NCBI GenBank assembly: GCA_964035795.1
Contig: OZ038322.1
Coordinates: 10,370,038 to 10,434,037, forward strand
Direction of reading: 5' to 3'
Source: Pterobdella sp. o SKG-2022
Lineage: Eukaryota > Annelida > Clitellata > Hirudinida > Piscicolidae
DNA length: 64,000 nt
This document shows positions 23,701 to 41,973 of this stretch, one piece after another. The first letter of the stretch is position 1. Each line of letters starts with the position of its first letter. Both the position numbers and the translations under genes were made by a program. The notes below the pieces were generated by a model. That model was not told the origin of the DNA. It searched no databases and saw only the letters and a list, made by a program, of their open reading frames with translations.

Positions 23701-26700
23701 TTTATATAGTAGATAAAAACGTTCAAGCAAATGTACTTAGTGACCAAAGGTGAAATAGATAGCTGGGAGAAAAATGTTCATTACATAAGACCTCAAAGAA
23801 GGTAATCTTTGTGATGGTGATAAGCCGAACCAGTGCAAATAAAATGTATCAAAAAAGTGGTTTAAACTAAAAACAAAGAAGTTTGTATAGCTACTTGTCA
23901 CTGTTGTATCCTTTTGCTGAACAAACTTGTAATTACTATACGTTCTAATTACATATCAACATTCTTTGAATTTGAAACATACACTGAAAAATATTAAATG
24001 CTACCATTTACAACTAAATAAAGCAGTGCAAATCATATAAAAAAAACTCTAATTAAAAAGTGCTCTCCTACACACCAAAGGTAACTTTTAATACAATGCA
24101 CGAAATACAATCGTTTACAGGCATTAAAGCTAGTAGAGTGTCACTAGTTTGGCATGATAAATGCTCCAAACAGCAGGGGTCAAGGCTTGTTAGGGGAATG
24201 TGCATTGCTCCATAAGGGTTGTAGATGGATTTATTGGGGTGGTTGGTTGAAGAATTTGATTGGTTCAAATATAACTAGTTTTTTATTAATTTTAAAAATA
24301 AAAAAGAAACTATTAACAAGAAATTCTAAAAATTTTTTAAGATTTCGTGGTTCTTAGGAAAACCAGGAAAATATTTCATCTTTGTATTAAAGAAATGTTA
24401 CAGCTTATCAAAATATATAAAAAGTTCGTCGTAAATAGGTCTAGAAAAGTTCGTACACTTTTTAAACCAAATGTATTACTGATTTTTGATACATTTTAGT
24501 GAAGCGAATTGACCTAAAAATTTTCATATCTGTGTTACATATTTTTTAAAAGCCTATAAAAAACTCAAAATCAGCTTTGAAGCCACCATGGATTGAATTC
24601 CATTTAAAATTGTAAGCGGTTTATTTAAACCATGCCACCCTTCATTTCCGCTTATGTATTAATTATCAATGAATTTTGAATGTAGATAACAGCTTAATAA
24701 CAAAAAAAATGATGATAGTTTTTAACCAAAAGTTTTATAAATGCTTTATCAATATAACTTCTTCAACATTACTGGAGCTATTATTTCAAGGATAAAACTG
24801 AGATGCTCACAACAAGGAAGATAGTGTACAGTAAATATTCTGAGATCAAACTTAAAAATTACATGGTATTATTCTGAATAATTAATTTTTTTTCAATATG
24901 GTGAGTCTTTTTGTTTTTAATGGTTCAAAGGTTAACATTTCCTACAAGAGAAACATTTTCAAATAAAGATGAAATCACGCTAAAATTGTATATTGTACTT
25001 TTCATAACTAATAAATAAAGAAAAAAAAGTTTAAAAAATAAATAAAAAACAATAAAAAATCGTTAAAATATAAAAATAAAAATAAAATAAAAAATAAAAA
25101 AGCAAAATCATAAATGACTGAGCTGCAAGGAAGGTGGGTTATCAAAGACAATCCAACCAAGATGAACTTTAGCAGTAGAATCTTTTCAAGTTCAACCTTT
25201 ATTTAAAACATATTCAACCATATGAGAAAAAACGGCTAAATTTAGTATATAATGGATAAATATATATTAAATTTTTATTCATTTATAATCATATATGTAT
25301 ATAGATATATGAGTTCTTATTGTTTTGTTGAGAGGATATATAAAGCACTATGAACAACAGAAATTTCAGTGAAAGCCATACGATAGACTTGCGTAATTAT
25401 AAAATTTTAAAATCTCATAATTTGATAACTCAACGTGCAGTAGGTGCTTTGAAGTTAGTGATAACAGTTGATTTTTGATGTGATCTTTCGACTCGAAATT
25501 GTCTTTAAAACTGAGTGAATATAAAAAGATAATCTATTTTTGGATACTATCAAACAATAAACAGGTTTTTTAAATTGATTTTTTCAATAATTAATGGAAA
25601 CTTTTCTTTTTGAATAAATATATTATGGTTAAATCAGGTAAAAAGCCGTGCATATCCGAAAACCATTATATCAATTGAAAGGTTTTCCTCAAAGGTCACT
25701 TTTGGAATATATCAGCTATTTTTGATTGATTAATTAAGTATGGCACTCATATTCATGATACATGAAATATTTGTACTACTTTGGTAGCAGTTTCATACAA
25801 ATTAGACTGATTATAAATTATCCTATTATTAAGTCAAAGTGCCAAAACGCCAAGAAAACAATCCTGCCTTTCAATAAAACATAACAAATCAAGTCTAAAT
25901 GAAGCACAAATACACCATGATTAAATATGAATACTCATTATATAGCTTAAAATATTTTTTTAGAGATTGCATACATTAAGAGTGTAATATAAATTTTAAA
26001 ATATTCATCAAAAATTTTATAAAAAATAGAAATTAATTCATGAAAAACAACTGTGGTAGTTTTTAAAACTGAAGAAATTTATATAATTCAATTTTTATAT
26101 TGAACTTAATAAAATTTTTTATTTTTTTAGAAAAATATTATCACTGGAGTTCTTTGATGTCTTAACATCAAAACTTCTCGTTTGACGAATAAAATCTTCT
26201 AATATTAAACAAAAAATACTTTCATAAGGAATTTGTTATACTTCATATATTACTATCTCCATAACCATACAAAAACTTGTTCGTTATATTAATACTTAAA
26301 ATAATGGAAGCTTTTTGAGTTCAGTTTTGAGTTGAAATATCAATTATAAGCAATACTCCCTGAAGTTACCTCAAAAATGATTGTACAAAGCACTAAGAAG
26401 ATTTAAAGATTCACATTTCATAACTTTTACACTCTTTAATGCAATGATTTTATAAATATTTTTAGACGGTGAAAGTAGTTTTTAAAATTAAAATGGATTT
26501 TATTTAGTAAATTCAGTTTAAACTCATTTAAAGTTTGATTAAGAACTCGAAAAATTAATATTACCTTTGAAATATAAACCTTCTATAAACCCTGAACGAC
26601 AATAAAAGCATTATAAGATAATTAAATGATATGTCACTATGAATGGAACTGATGTCAGTTGTACTAAGGACTGTTCCTCATTCAGATCAAACGTACGAGA

Positions 26701-28453
26701 TTTATTTGAAGGCATTTACACTTTTGACATCATTAAATCAACCCTAGTCATTTTTTGGAGTTCTTCATTGGAGATACTCCTTATTGTTTGGTGTGATGAT
26801 TATTTGACAATTAAAAAATAACAGTATCAATATATTTGATAGCTTTTTTAAACAAACATGATTAATAAGAAGCCATGGTTGAAACCGATCCAGAAAAACA
26901 TCAAAAAAGAGAGTCATATTAGATAAGGAATGAACTTTTTTATACAAATTACCTTTCTCCATTTATTCTATTTTTCAATGACTGGCTCGAAAATATCTTT
27001 TTACTGTTTTTTTTACATCAAAACATTTTTAATCGTTCAAACCACTAATTTCAAACATTTCGTACATTACTTGAACATTTCTGAACACAGAATCGTAAAT
27101 AAAATAGGATTTTGACGACGAACCTTGGAACAGGCTTTATTTAATCATAACAGCCATAAAGACGCAAAAAAGATAATTCATTAAAAAAACTAAATTTACA
27201 GTAGTGAGAAAGAGTTAAGATTTTTAAACCATAAGTCAAGAACAGAGGTGATCTTGTGTTGTTTGCTGAAGCACGTTTGTTTTTGTTCGTGCCATAAGAA
27301 AATATATAAATTTTATTGAACCCAAGAAGATGTTCTTAAACGTGTAGATGGATCGAGTGTGTTATCCATATAGTAATTTACAAGGTTTTCAAATAACTTT
27401 ATAAAATGAGGCAACTTTTGTTTATTCATTTCATGAGTGGGTGTTACGTGAGCTTAAATATTTAGATTAATATTCATTTAATTTTATTATTTAATCATTT
27501 ATTTAATTTTTAATAAAAAAAATAAATAAGAAAAATCTTGATGCAGATTTTTATAATTTAATTCGGATAATAAAGAATAAACACTGCGCTACAACAACGA
27601 ATTAAAAATTATTTGATGCCCAATAGATTTTGAGAAATAAAAATTTAATGTCTATTGTTACAATGAATCTCACACGTTTTACAATGAAGAATAAAATTTA
27701 TGTATAATAAAACAGTTAATATATTATAATATATCAAAATTAAAAGATTTATTTAGTTTAAATTAAAACAATTAAAAATGCGATTTTTCAAGTAATTACG
27801 ATCTTTTATACTACCAAGGACGTTTCACAGAGCTTTTTTAAATCTGTTTTGATGAACACTCTATAATGAAATTAATCAATTTTGATTATTTTATTTTAAT
27901 TATTATTATTGTTATTATTTTTATTGTTATTATTAGGAATTTTTATTTCAATGATTTTTTATAGTGGCGTTTGATCCATTTAGTTTATAGACCAAAATTA
28001 CTTAAGTTTTATATTTTCACATGAGCGTGAAATAGTATTTATTGAATATACGCATAATTAATATCCGCTGATTGATTTAACAATATCACAGAATGCACAG
28101 AGCAATTGAGGCTTGTGTAAATTGAAATGATTTATACCAAAATAGCGCGCTCAACACATGCTTAAAATTCAAAGAACTAAAGTCACATAATGTTTAAAAA
28201 ACTGTTAAGCTGATAAAGACTTTGAGAAAATTTCTCAAAGCTATTAGCGCACTACAGTGCCAACAAAGCTCATGTAACGTTGAGGCGTGGCTGACCCGAG
28301 CAAGCAATAACCACTACTCATTTGAGCACTCATAACATTTCTTATTTATTACTCTCCAGAAGCATAAAACATTAGAAATTTTAATGATAGTGTTTACTAT
28401 AAGATGGAAGATTTTATTTCTACATACATGTTCCCATGTAGATCGCTTCAGGC
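23701..28453. other. Gene desert, second half
   Basis: A/T-rich. Overlapping 60-67-codon ORFs near 24068-24357 lie on both strands of one patch and carry no motif. Imperfect TTA/TTG trinucleotide runs occur at about 27893-27940. Nothing resembling exons of the following secreted protein is seen before 28454. Confidence 0.4.
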
Positions 28454-31400
28454 ATGAAATTACTGATCTACGTTTTTGTGCTGATGGGCATTTATCAACC
28501 ATCCTCCTCCTCCATTCAACCTGTCCACATGAAAGCTCTTGACGGTAACAAATCTTTCAACCGCCACTGACCAACAAACCCACTCACATGTTTTCAATTG
28601 AAAATTTTTTTATAGTAATATTCTAGGAAGATTTATAACAATAAAACTCATGACTAGAATGCGGTGAGATGGGTCCACTCGGAATGATCACTGGAGACAT
28701 CCGAGACTGGCAGATTTCTGCGTCTTCCACCTTCCCTAATGAATGGGACAGAGGTTGCCACGAAAGGTGATATTATTCTAAAGCTATTCAATCAAAAAAT
28801 TTCACAATATAAAAAGCATCGTAGTTATGAAATAAGTTTTGTAATGTTAAACTAAATGTTGTCATATGTGATGTTTTTTGGCAGATATGCCCGCCTGTAC
28901 CAGCCAAATGGACGGAGTTGGTGCGCCAAGTACAAGGCTCCCTCGGAGTGGCTGCAGGTCGATCTGGGAGTGGCTGCCAAGGTGGACTTTTGAAAAAATT
29001 TTGTTAAATATGCTTTCGAGAATTTATTGAAAGCTTGTGACATGATAAATTATTACTCAGCTTTTATCAAATTTAAATTTTTGTATTGAGCTACAAATAA
29101 AGTAAAAAAATTCTAAAAACTATTGAAAAATCCAATGAAAACAGCTTATTGGGAACAATTATACATTGTGCATTGTTAATGGGAAACACCTGAACCAGGT
29201 GTCAGGAGTGATGACCCAGGGAAGGGGAGATGGGAACGAGTGGGTGACCTCGTTCATGGTCACCTACAGTCTTGACGCTTTTCACTGGCAGTATGTGTCA
29301 GACCTCTATGGAAATCAACGGGTAAACTTTGTTTGTTTTAATTATTAGATTTCAAGTGCTTGAAAAATGTGATCTGTAAATTGAAGACAGAAAAAAATTA
29401 TTTAAACTTGAAAACAAGGGAATAGTTAGAAATGGGAATATCATGCAAGCCTTAGGGAGCTTACGCTGGTTTCTCATTTAAATTTTTATTTTCTCAATTT
29501 TATTTTTTTTTTCATTTTTATTGGGTTTTATCGATTAAACATTTTAAAGATTTGAAATATCGTAAGAAAGGAGCATAAAATTATTCATGAAAAGGGAAAA
29601 AAATTTCTTTTGAAAACAAAATGAAAAAACTGAAAATTGCGATAAGATCTCCCAATAAATTTCTAATTTGTCTAGGGTCGGACATCAAATTTTATTTGAT
29701 ATAATTGTGGGAGCCACGACAATGATTGATGCCCCGTGGAGATTTGTTCTTCTCTTTGTTAGCCACTCTATCACTATAATGTCAACCTCATAGAGATTAT
29801 TCATATAAAGAAAACACATTTTGCATGAAACTGAAAATAAGATAATTAGTGAAGAAAATGCCGCAAAATTTGGCGGATTGGTAGTGGCTGCAAAAATTTG
29901 AAAGGTCATCAAAATTTAAAATTCTTTTTCTCGGTTTTTTCTAATTAAAATTTTGAAGTTTTTTGTTTTATCACATGCTATAAATTAAATTAATTGAATT
30001 TTTGTAATATTGCAGCTTTCAAATACGCACTTGAGGAAAGTAGTGCCAAACCTTTTGGCTTATGAAAAATACATTGTTATCTGATAAAATTGTCTCATTA
30101 TTATTATTTATTCTGTTACATTTATATTAAAATTATTCAATATTAATATTCAAAATTGCCCAAATTCCATTATCATCAAAGTTTTTTAAAACTCAAAATC
30201 AAAACTTCAATTGGTTTATCATGCACCTAAATAGAATTAAATTTCATTTTTAGCTTATTATAACTCATCCAAAACACTTCCAGCATCCACCTCAAGTACC
30301 ACTCCTCTCACACTGCTTTCTAAATGAATCTACACCTTAAACTTTTTTTAAAACTTTATTCTTTGTGAGTATAAAGTGAAATTCTTTTGAGAATAAGTTT
30401 GATGTAAAATCTACAAATAGTAACGATCAGTTTGAACACATCTCTTGGCACGTGGTACGAACGTTTGCAGAATAAGCACTAAAATATAATGTAGATACAC
30501 TATCTTGTTTTAAAAGATTATACTTTTGTTCTAAATGCCAAATTGACTTAAGTGGTGCTAACATACTTTCTCGTCGGCTAATCATAACTTCTTTTAAAAT
30601 ATTAGTATTTTGTTGAATAAATAACACATCTTATACTTTAAAAAGATATTTCTCATCTTCTGTATCACTCACAACCAACATATCATGATAACAATGTTTT
30701 GACAAAATTATTTCTCTGTATTCCATTTTTAAAAAGTTTTTTTATGATTGCAAAAAGAATAAAAACGAGGGTGCTTTGAGTTAGGTTTAGTACACCATTA
30801 AACCCAGATATGTAAATAACCCGGATCTTTGCTGAAAGTTTTAGAAGGAAAACTTTTCCATATATTTTCTTAATAAAACACTTGATTCTACAGCAATTTA
30901 ATGAAGAGATTGTAAATAAAAGATCTGGTCTTGAGAGTGCCAACATATATCAATTTTTCCGCTAAATCTTTTGTTAAGAATATAATTTTGCCGTTTATTA
31001 TGCAATGAAATGTACAAGGTGCGTGCAATGTTTATACTTTCAAACATATTCTCAAATATTGATAATATTCCCACGATAACTTTAGGTGTTTGAAGGCAAT
31101 TCAAACTCACACACGGTCAAACATTCGTATCTGGACGAGCCAATTATTGCCAGGCATGCCTATAAATCATCAATTAACAGCATAGAAAAAAGATTAGCGC
31201 TCTAACAATAATTTTCAATAGAAAAAGTCATAAAAATCAACAATGGTTAATTATCAATACGAAATCGATTTTGCAGGTTTATCCGTTTCCAAACTGTGCA
31301 TTGGAATCAGCATCCCAGTATGAGGGTCGAGGTCATTGGATGTCAAGGTGCTCCTATCAAAATGATTGATTCTGCATATCTTTTATTCAATGAGCCACCA

Positions 31401-34400
31401 TTGTTTATTTCATTGTTGTGTCCAATTTTCTAAATATAAAAACAAGAATTTTTTTATATTAATATTTTTGATAATGTCATTGCTTAAAAATAACAAAAAG
31501 CCGCAATGAATAAGTAGCACAATATATTTTATTCTATGACCTTCAGCTCTTTGATAACACTTACATGGAACCAAATTAATTCTATTCTCTAATACATACA
31601 TGCATTAATCTTTTTCTGTTTTCTAATCAACAGGCATTTCAAAAAACACTGCAATCATTAATACATGTAGTCATGCTTCGGTGTTGCTGACAAACATTTT
31701 ATCGCGTTATCTTGTAAAAACTTCTAAAAATCTATTGAAAAACCTTATATAGCTTTGTACATATACAACCCAATTAAGTCACATTTCGTAGAGAAAACGT
31801 TCATTAGAGATGTTTTTGTTACTAAAACAAGCATTAAAACCAACTAGAGTGCATATTTTATCGCTAAAATTTAAAAATAACTATATACGCTTTCATGATA
31901 CTCTATTATTGAGTTCACTGTTTCTATTTATAATCAACAGTTTGCAAAACTCCTATCGGGCTTCCGCCTTTTGGGAAAATGAGCTCTTCGGGAGAGAAAC
32001 GATTCCGTCGAAGTCATTCTTGTGCTGCTGAAGACGGCTACATTGTCACAAACAACGCTTGGTGCGCTAAAGAAGATAACGGTTAGTCCCGTTATTTATG
32101 AAGATTAATGAAACCGTTTAAAAAACCACAAATGTGTATGGTTGTAATATCCAATGTTTTCGTTTGCACATTCCTTTTTTAATCTAACGAAATATCTTTG
32201 AAAAAACTATAACTATTTCAAAAAATAATTTCTTATATGAAAAAACCTATATAAATTTTGTTAAAACGACAGAAAAGCAATGGCTGCAGTTGGATGTAGG
32301 ACCACCGACCCTAGTGACTGGGCTGGTGACCAGAGGCAGAGGTGATGGCAAGAAAAGGCACTGGGTCACAAGGTTCAGAATCTCATACAGTAACGACTCC
32401 AAGACTTGGAACTTTTACAAAGATGCCAGTCATTTGGACGTTAAGGTTTCTTCTTATTTTCTTATAAAGTAATATAGATTGGTTTTATAATCGATTTAGT
32501 AATTTTGTGAAAATTTCCTATCTTAACTGTGTGATTTTTGAGCTTTATATAGTTGTGGCTACTCTTTTAAAACCAACCCTATCATATTTATGTATGGTAA
32601 AGTGTGCTGTGTGTATGACGTCTTTGAACCTTCATAATTATCATTATTATTAGAATAAAGCTATCGATAGTGAACGATGATATTGTTTCAATATCATTGG
32701 TGAGTGTGAAATGTTAAAACTTCGCCTTAAACCTTTCAGCACAATATAAATTAATAAATACATATGAAACTTTGACATAATGGGATCTAACATAAACATA
32801 AAGTGTAAATAAATAACATGAAAGAACATATTGGAGCTGTACGGGAGGGTGAATGTATCTGATAACCACATGTCCAACCAACAAATCATGGTATAACTGA
32901 GCACTCAAAGATTTTTAGTTTTAGGGGTATTTATGCATGATATGTTTGGTTTCCACACTTTCAATGTTAGGTGGTGCTGTGAGGTTTCCTTGCAGATAGA
33001 AGATCATTTTGTCACTATTAGTTGGTGGATTATGTTTAGAGTTAACGGAAAATAAAGTTGTCACTGTTTTCAAGTTTAAACTTATGTTTTAGTTTCATAG
33101 ATGGAAAGTGTTTTATTAAGGGATGTAGAATTGTTGACTGTTTTCAAACGTTATAAACTAAAAAGGTTTTCAACTAATTTATCAACGCTACTAAATTCTT
33201 ATTAGAAGTTAAAAATTCTCCGCATTGAAAAATTTTTAATATAGAAACCACGAGTGCTAGACAAAATTAATAATGTAGAACTTCTCACAGTGAAAGCACT
33301 TTAATATTAAGCTAATAATAAAGACATAATTTGCCAAAGCATTTCACTTTCTCAGAAAGCAGCGTGGTGCATTTGCAGACAATAGAATTTTTGCATTTTT
33401 TGAAATTTGGTACCTTCAAGTCACAACTTTGTGCAACAAAACCAGGTCAACAAATTATAGTTTTGAAGTCTTTTAGTTTATTTATTAGTTTAATCGAAAT
33501 CACCAGCAGTATTCTTTATGTAAAGATCATGATTATTATCATTTTTTTATTATCTGTCTTATAGAGATTTATTGAGAAAGCTATTTGTAAATGTTATTGT
33601 CAAAGCTTCAAGGTTTGTTGCTTCACAATCGTTACAACACAAATGGCAACACTATTGTTTATTATTATTTATTAATTGGTAAATAATTTCGCAACAGTTG
33701 GTAGTATAACATTCAATAACTAGGAATTTAAGCAGTAAAGCATTGTCACCAGGCCGAGTTTTATGATTTAATGTTGATTTTGCTGAAATTATTTTTGTAC
33801 TTTAATTACAATAAAAAAAAGAAGCTTTTGCGAGAAAAATAGCGAACAACTGAACTTTTCACTTAATTAGTAATCCCTTGAAAGTACATTTCTTTTACTA
33901 AAAGTAATTGTAATGACAGAATTTAACCTTCACAGTAGCATTAAAGTTAATGGTAGTTTTTACAACTTGACTTATGTTGAAATAAAATTTGGTAAATCCA
34001 TAAAAAATTGACAAAGGATAGGTGGCTATTTTATTTTTAAGCTTCTATTCTAATTTGAGTAATTGGAAACTATTGTTTCATAATTCATTCTATAAAAGTA
34101 AAAAGACTTGAAAGAAAAAAGCAACCCAACAATTAAAGTAATGACTTGCACTTGAAAATACAAGTATGATATTAATGAAACTCAATTTGACTATGCCAAA
34201 TATTAAAGTTAGTCTCATATGTTTTTTAGGAGGCAATTAAAATAATATTCTTTGGTAATCATTTGAAGCTTAAATTTGAGGTTTTTAAGTTTAGTACAAA
34301 AGTTGAATTTATCAAAAATTTTTATTCCTTCTTATACTCCATAATACTGCATGTAATATTAAAAGAGCTTGACTTGAATAGTCAAATCAATATTATGCTT

Positions 34401-36273
34401 TAGTGAAGCTTTATTTAAAAATAAAAAAATTTATTAGTAAATTTTTATACAAATGGAACAATGAAATAAAAAAAGAAAGGGGACTTTTGAAAAACTTGAA
34501 AGTTGAATAAAGGAAGTTTTGATGAAGATATTTCAAATGGCTTAACTACGGGAAGTCTTTAGGAGTATTTGAAGAATGAAGAAATTGAGGTCAAATTGCT
34601 CTATATAAATTAAAATGTGGTTAATTTCTGAATTACCAATTAAATAATGAAATTTTAGGCGTAATGAATTTTGTGAAGTTGTTTATTACAACGTAAAGGT
34701 TAATTGAAGCAATTCAACAAGTTATCTTTCATGAAAGAAAATCAATAAAACCTGAGTTTTCGAAACTTTTCGAGTACACATTGCATGTTATTTTTAAATG
34801 TCAATTATTAGTTGCATGCTTTCACACCTTTTTAATTATTCACTTCCGCTACAATGGGTCTTGTATTAACTTTTGAATCATACTAATTCACATATATTCC
34901 GGTGGGGTAAATATAATAGACAACAACAAAATAGGAATTTGGCGGCAATGTGGACAAAAACATAGAAAGAGTACACTACCTTAACTCTCCTTTCGTTGCT
35001 CGCTTCATCCGCTTCCACCCTAGAGATTGGAACCGGCACATCAGCATGAGAGCCGGAGTGCTAGGGTGTCCGTACAAGGGGCATTGTCCCAATGGCTTCC
35101 TCAAAGTCAATCCTCACACTCCATGTGGTAAGAGTATTTGTATATACCTAGCCTATTCGAAATTTTAATTTTATATTGAAAAATTTATTTGAAATTTAAT
35201 TTTGGCTAAGATTATGTTCCAATAGGATCCATTTTAATTTCAGAAGTATATTGATAGAAAAAAGTTTTTGATGAGAATTCAATACAAATTTATTCCAAAG
35301 TTGCATTTTCACAATACAGTTAGCAACATAGCTCTGCACAAAGAATCCTTCATAAGCAACAAGCGACAATACAAGAGGCACGTTCGAAACCAGTGGACCC
35401 ACGGACATGCGTCTAGAGCAGTTGATGGAGATTCGGATTCTTCGCTCCAAAGCTGCACTTTGTTAGATAACTTTTACGTGGAGAAGCCTGTGTGGATGGT
35501 CGACTTGGGAAGACGAATGAAAATTTCAGGAGTGGTAATCGTAACTTGGCAAGGAAAAGGAGAAAGTAGGTGATATTCTGTTTTATTCATGTGTACAACT
35601 TTGTTACTAAGAATGATATTTTTTAAATTAAATTCAAAAATGAAGTCTATAAAAATGATGTTACAAAGGTTAAACAACTTAAAATATCCGAGTACGTGAC
35701 CCAATTACCAAAATTTTTTGAGCCTTCATAACGCACTATTGCTTCTATTGTATTCCCAACAACGATCTAATTACTAGGATAACTGAACACGCAAACATTG
35801 ATACCCTTCACACACACTAGTACACACTTCTCACACAAACAATTGCGTTTATTAGATTTATATGATAATTTTAAATAATATTTGTCTTAAATAACAAACA
35901 CTAGGCGTAAAAATGTTTCCGTTAAGTAAACACACCCTCTTTGAAGACATAAATTTATTGAATTATAATAAAAAACAAACAAACCATTTCGATGACAGAA
36001 AATGGAAGAGCCACATACAGCGACTATACTCAAAACTTAGACAAGCTTGCCGTGTATGTAGACAACAAGGCGGGGACAGAACCAATCGACCAACACTATA
36101 AAATGTGTGGGTTTGTGTCTCGTTTGAACAATGCTCTCTTCAGGCCTCAATTACACGTTCAGTGCATCAAGCCTCATTATGGCAGATATGTCTATATCGA
36201 AGCTTGGGGAGTTCCTAATAGATGGTCGCGTCTTTTTAACGTGGTGCTTTGTGAAGTTTTTATATATCAATAA
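28454..36273 (+). CDS. Secreted protein: two F5/8-type C (discoidin) domains plus an F-type-lectin-like domain
   Basis: Eleven exons: 28454-28544, 28658-28766, 28885-28981, 29199-29321, 31086-31153, 31277-31347, 31941-32081, 32274-32445, 34935-35127, 35320-35566, 35999-36273; 1587 nt, 528 residues, all phases consistent. Exon 1 is a signal peptide (MKLLIYVFVLMGIYQ). Discoidin domain 1 spans about 32-185, from CGEMGPLGMITGDIRDWQIS through WLQVDLG and YSLDAFHWQYV to FIRFQTVHWNQHPSMRVEV and GC. Domain 2 spans about 188-335, with WLQLDVG, GRGDGKKRHWVTRFRISYS and ARFIRFHPRDWNRHISMRA. From about 355 comes a fucolectin-like fold: VSNIALHKES, HASRAVDGD, SCTLLDN, VWMVDLGRRMKISGV and a final GRYVYIEAWG with LCEVFI. 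There is no transmembrane segment after the signal, so it is probably extracellular and binds lipid, glycan or matrix. Intron 5 has a GC donor. Confidence 0.88.
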
Positions 36274-37553
36274 GGTGAACGTTGGCTTGCAAGATGTTTG
36301 ACGTTAAATGTTGTATTTATATGATGTTGTATATGAATATTTATTTGAATACGTTAGTTTATCCAAGCTTTTTACACATATTCTTCTTATCCTTTAAGCT
36401 TTTATGCTTTTATCTTCAATGAATTTTGAAACGTAATAGCAATAAAATAGCAGCATCATTATTAAATCTTTTCTGAAATCTTCAATAAAAAATGTTAATA
36501 TGGAAAATCACCATGTTTCAAGTTCAAAATAAGTTTTGAAAATTGTGGACTGTATTTTTTCTACTTTTTCTATAATGTCAACTTAAAGTTTTTCAATTCT
36601 TTTAATATCCTATGAAACATTTTAAGTTCTCTATAAACTTATATTACATAGAAAGCTTTTAGGGTTTCATTCAAGTTTTCAAAACCGACTTAGTTGAAAG
36701 TTTTTGAACACTCACAGACACCGGCTTTTTATAGTTCACAATTGTCAGTTCATTTGTCTTTCCAAGTTTATATATGAATTAGTATTAACGGTAAATATCA
36801 ATTTCAAATCGTTCTAATACGCTTCCAGTTTTTATTGAATTTTAGACATGATTTAATTTTTTGATTCTCACAGTGAAAATAAAATATACTTAAGTGTTAC
36901 CCAAATATCCTAAATATAGAAACCGTGATAATCTGGTAGTTAATCTCTTAGGTAGAACATGCAATCCATAAATATACGTATTATAATATGAAATTACTAT
37001 TTTTATTTTGTAAATATTAATTTTATGTTACATCTAAAAATACTTAAATAGTCTTAAATTATTTTCATTTTTTGTACGTATTTTATATTGTATAATGGTT
37101 TCTTCAAGTTTCAATATTTCAGAGTAATTTTTTGAAAATTTGAGGGTTTTAAATGTATAAATTAGTTCATGTTTTTGAATGAGTTATCTAAAAGCATCAA
37201 AAAGTTTGTTTTGAATTTCGTTTATTTGTTACTTTTTAAGAAAAATATATCTTCGTTTGTCTTTATTGAACAACTAATACATCAATCTAAAATTAAATAA
37301 TGTTTAACCAACATTCCATTATCGAAGGACTTTAAAGACACTCAAAAATATCTCAATCCTTCTCATATTAGCAAACTCTGCCCATCACTGATTAAATCTC
37401 ACTCCCACAATAGTGTTTAACATAGAAAATTTTGAAATATATCTAATGAAAAACTTTTAGTAACATAAAATTAATTATTTATTTTATTTAAATTTTATCA
37501 GTAGTTTTTGTAGTAATTGCTTCAAAAAAACAGACACAAAACATTAGAAAATA
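36274..37553. other. Intergenic between the discoidin and RUFY genes
   Basis: Holds the 3' UTR of the discoidin gene, with an AATAAA-type hexamer near 36443, and the upstream region of the RUFY gene. Otherwise A/T-rich with no exon visible. Confidence 0.45.
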
Positions 37554-41300
<3,747 letters not shown>

Positions 41301-41973
41301 ATTTTATTTTTTTTCAAATTAATATTTTCTATTTAATTAACAAAAATTGATACATGATATCTCCAAAGTATTATTTAAGAGTGAATATTTCATTATAATT
41401 ATTTTTATACGAAATATTTTAGATGCTATTCATTAGAAAATTATCTAAATTTTATTGGAAATTATTTTACAGGATCAAACCAAATGAACCATTGTTGCTC
41501 ACTGAAGTCATTCTTATCTGGTCAATTTATTCTAGTCGTTATACAATTTTTTTGCTTTAAACTGTATACCCTCGTTGCTTTTACATCTATTTATTAAAAC
41601 TGTGAATTTTTCTTTTAAATAAGGAATTTAATCCGTAAAATTAACAGTGTTTGTCAATCAATGTTATTTTTTCAAGATCCTTTAAGATAAATAATAAATT
41701 TCTCACAAATAACGTGTTTTTTTAGAAAAGAACTTTCATAAAACGATGGTTACCAACCCCTAAATTAAATTGAAAAAATTTAAAAAAAAATATTTTTTAC
41801 AATAAAAAAGTTTTCAACAGACTTTAATAAAAAAGAGAATTGTGCATATTCATTAGCTTTATATCTGTTGTCAAAGCATCAAATTTATTATCGGTCGGTC
41901 TATGCGGCTCAAATTATAAATAAAATACGAAATAAATTTGATTTTATCAAGTTAATTTTGTTTGTATTCCAAT
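41301..41973. other. Intergenic between RUFY and CSTF3
   Basis: RUFY 3' UTR and CSTF3 upstream sequence. AATAAA-like hexamers occur around 41690. A candidate alternative RUFY terminal exon (acceptor TTTTACAG at about 41471, then D-Q-T-K-stop) is the only coding-like item. Confidence 0.45.
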
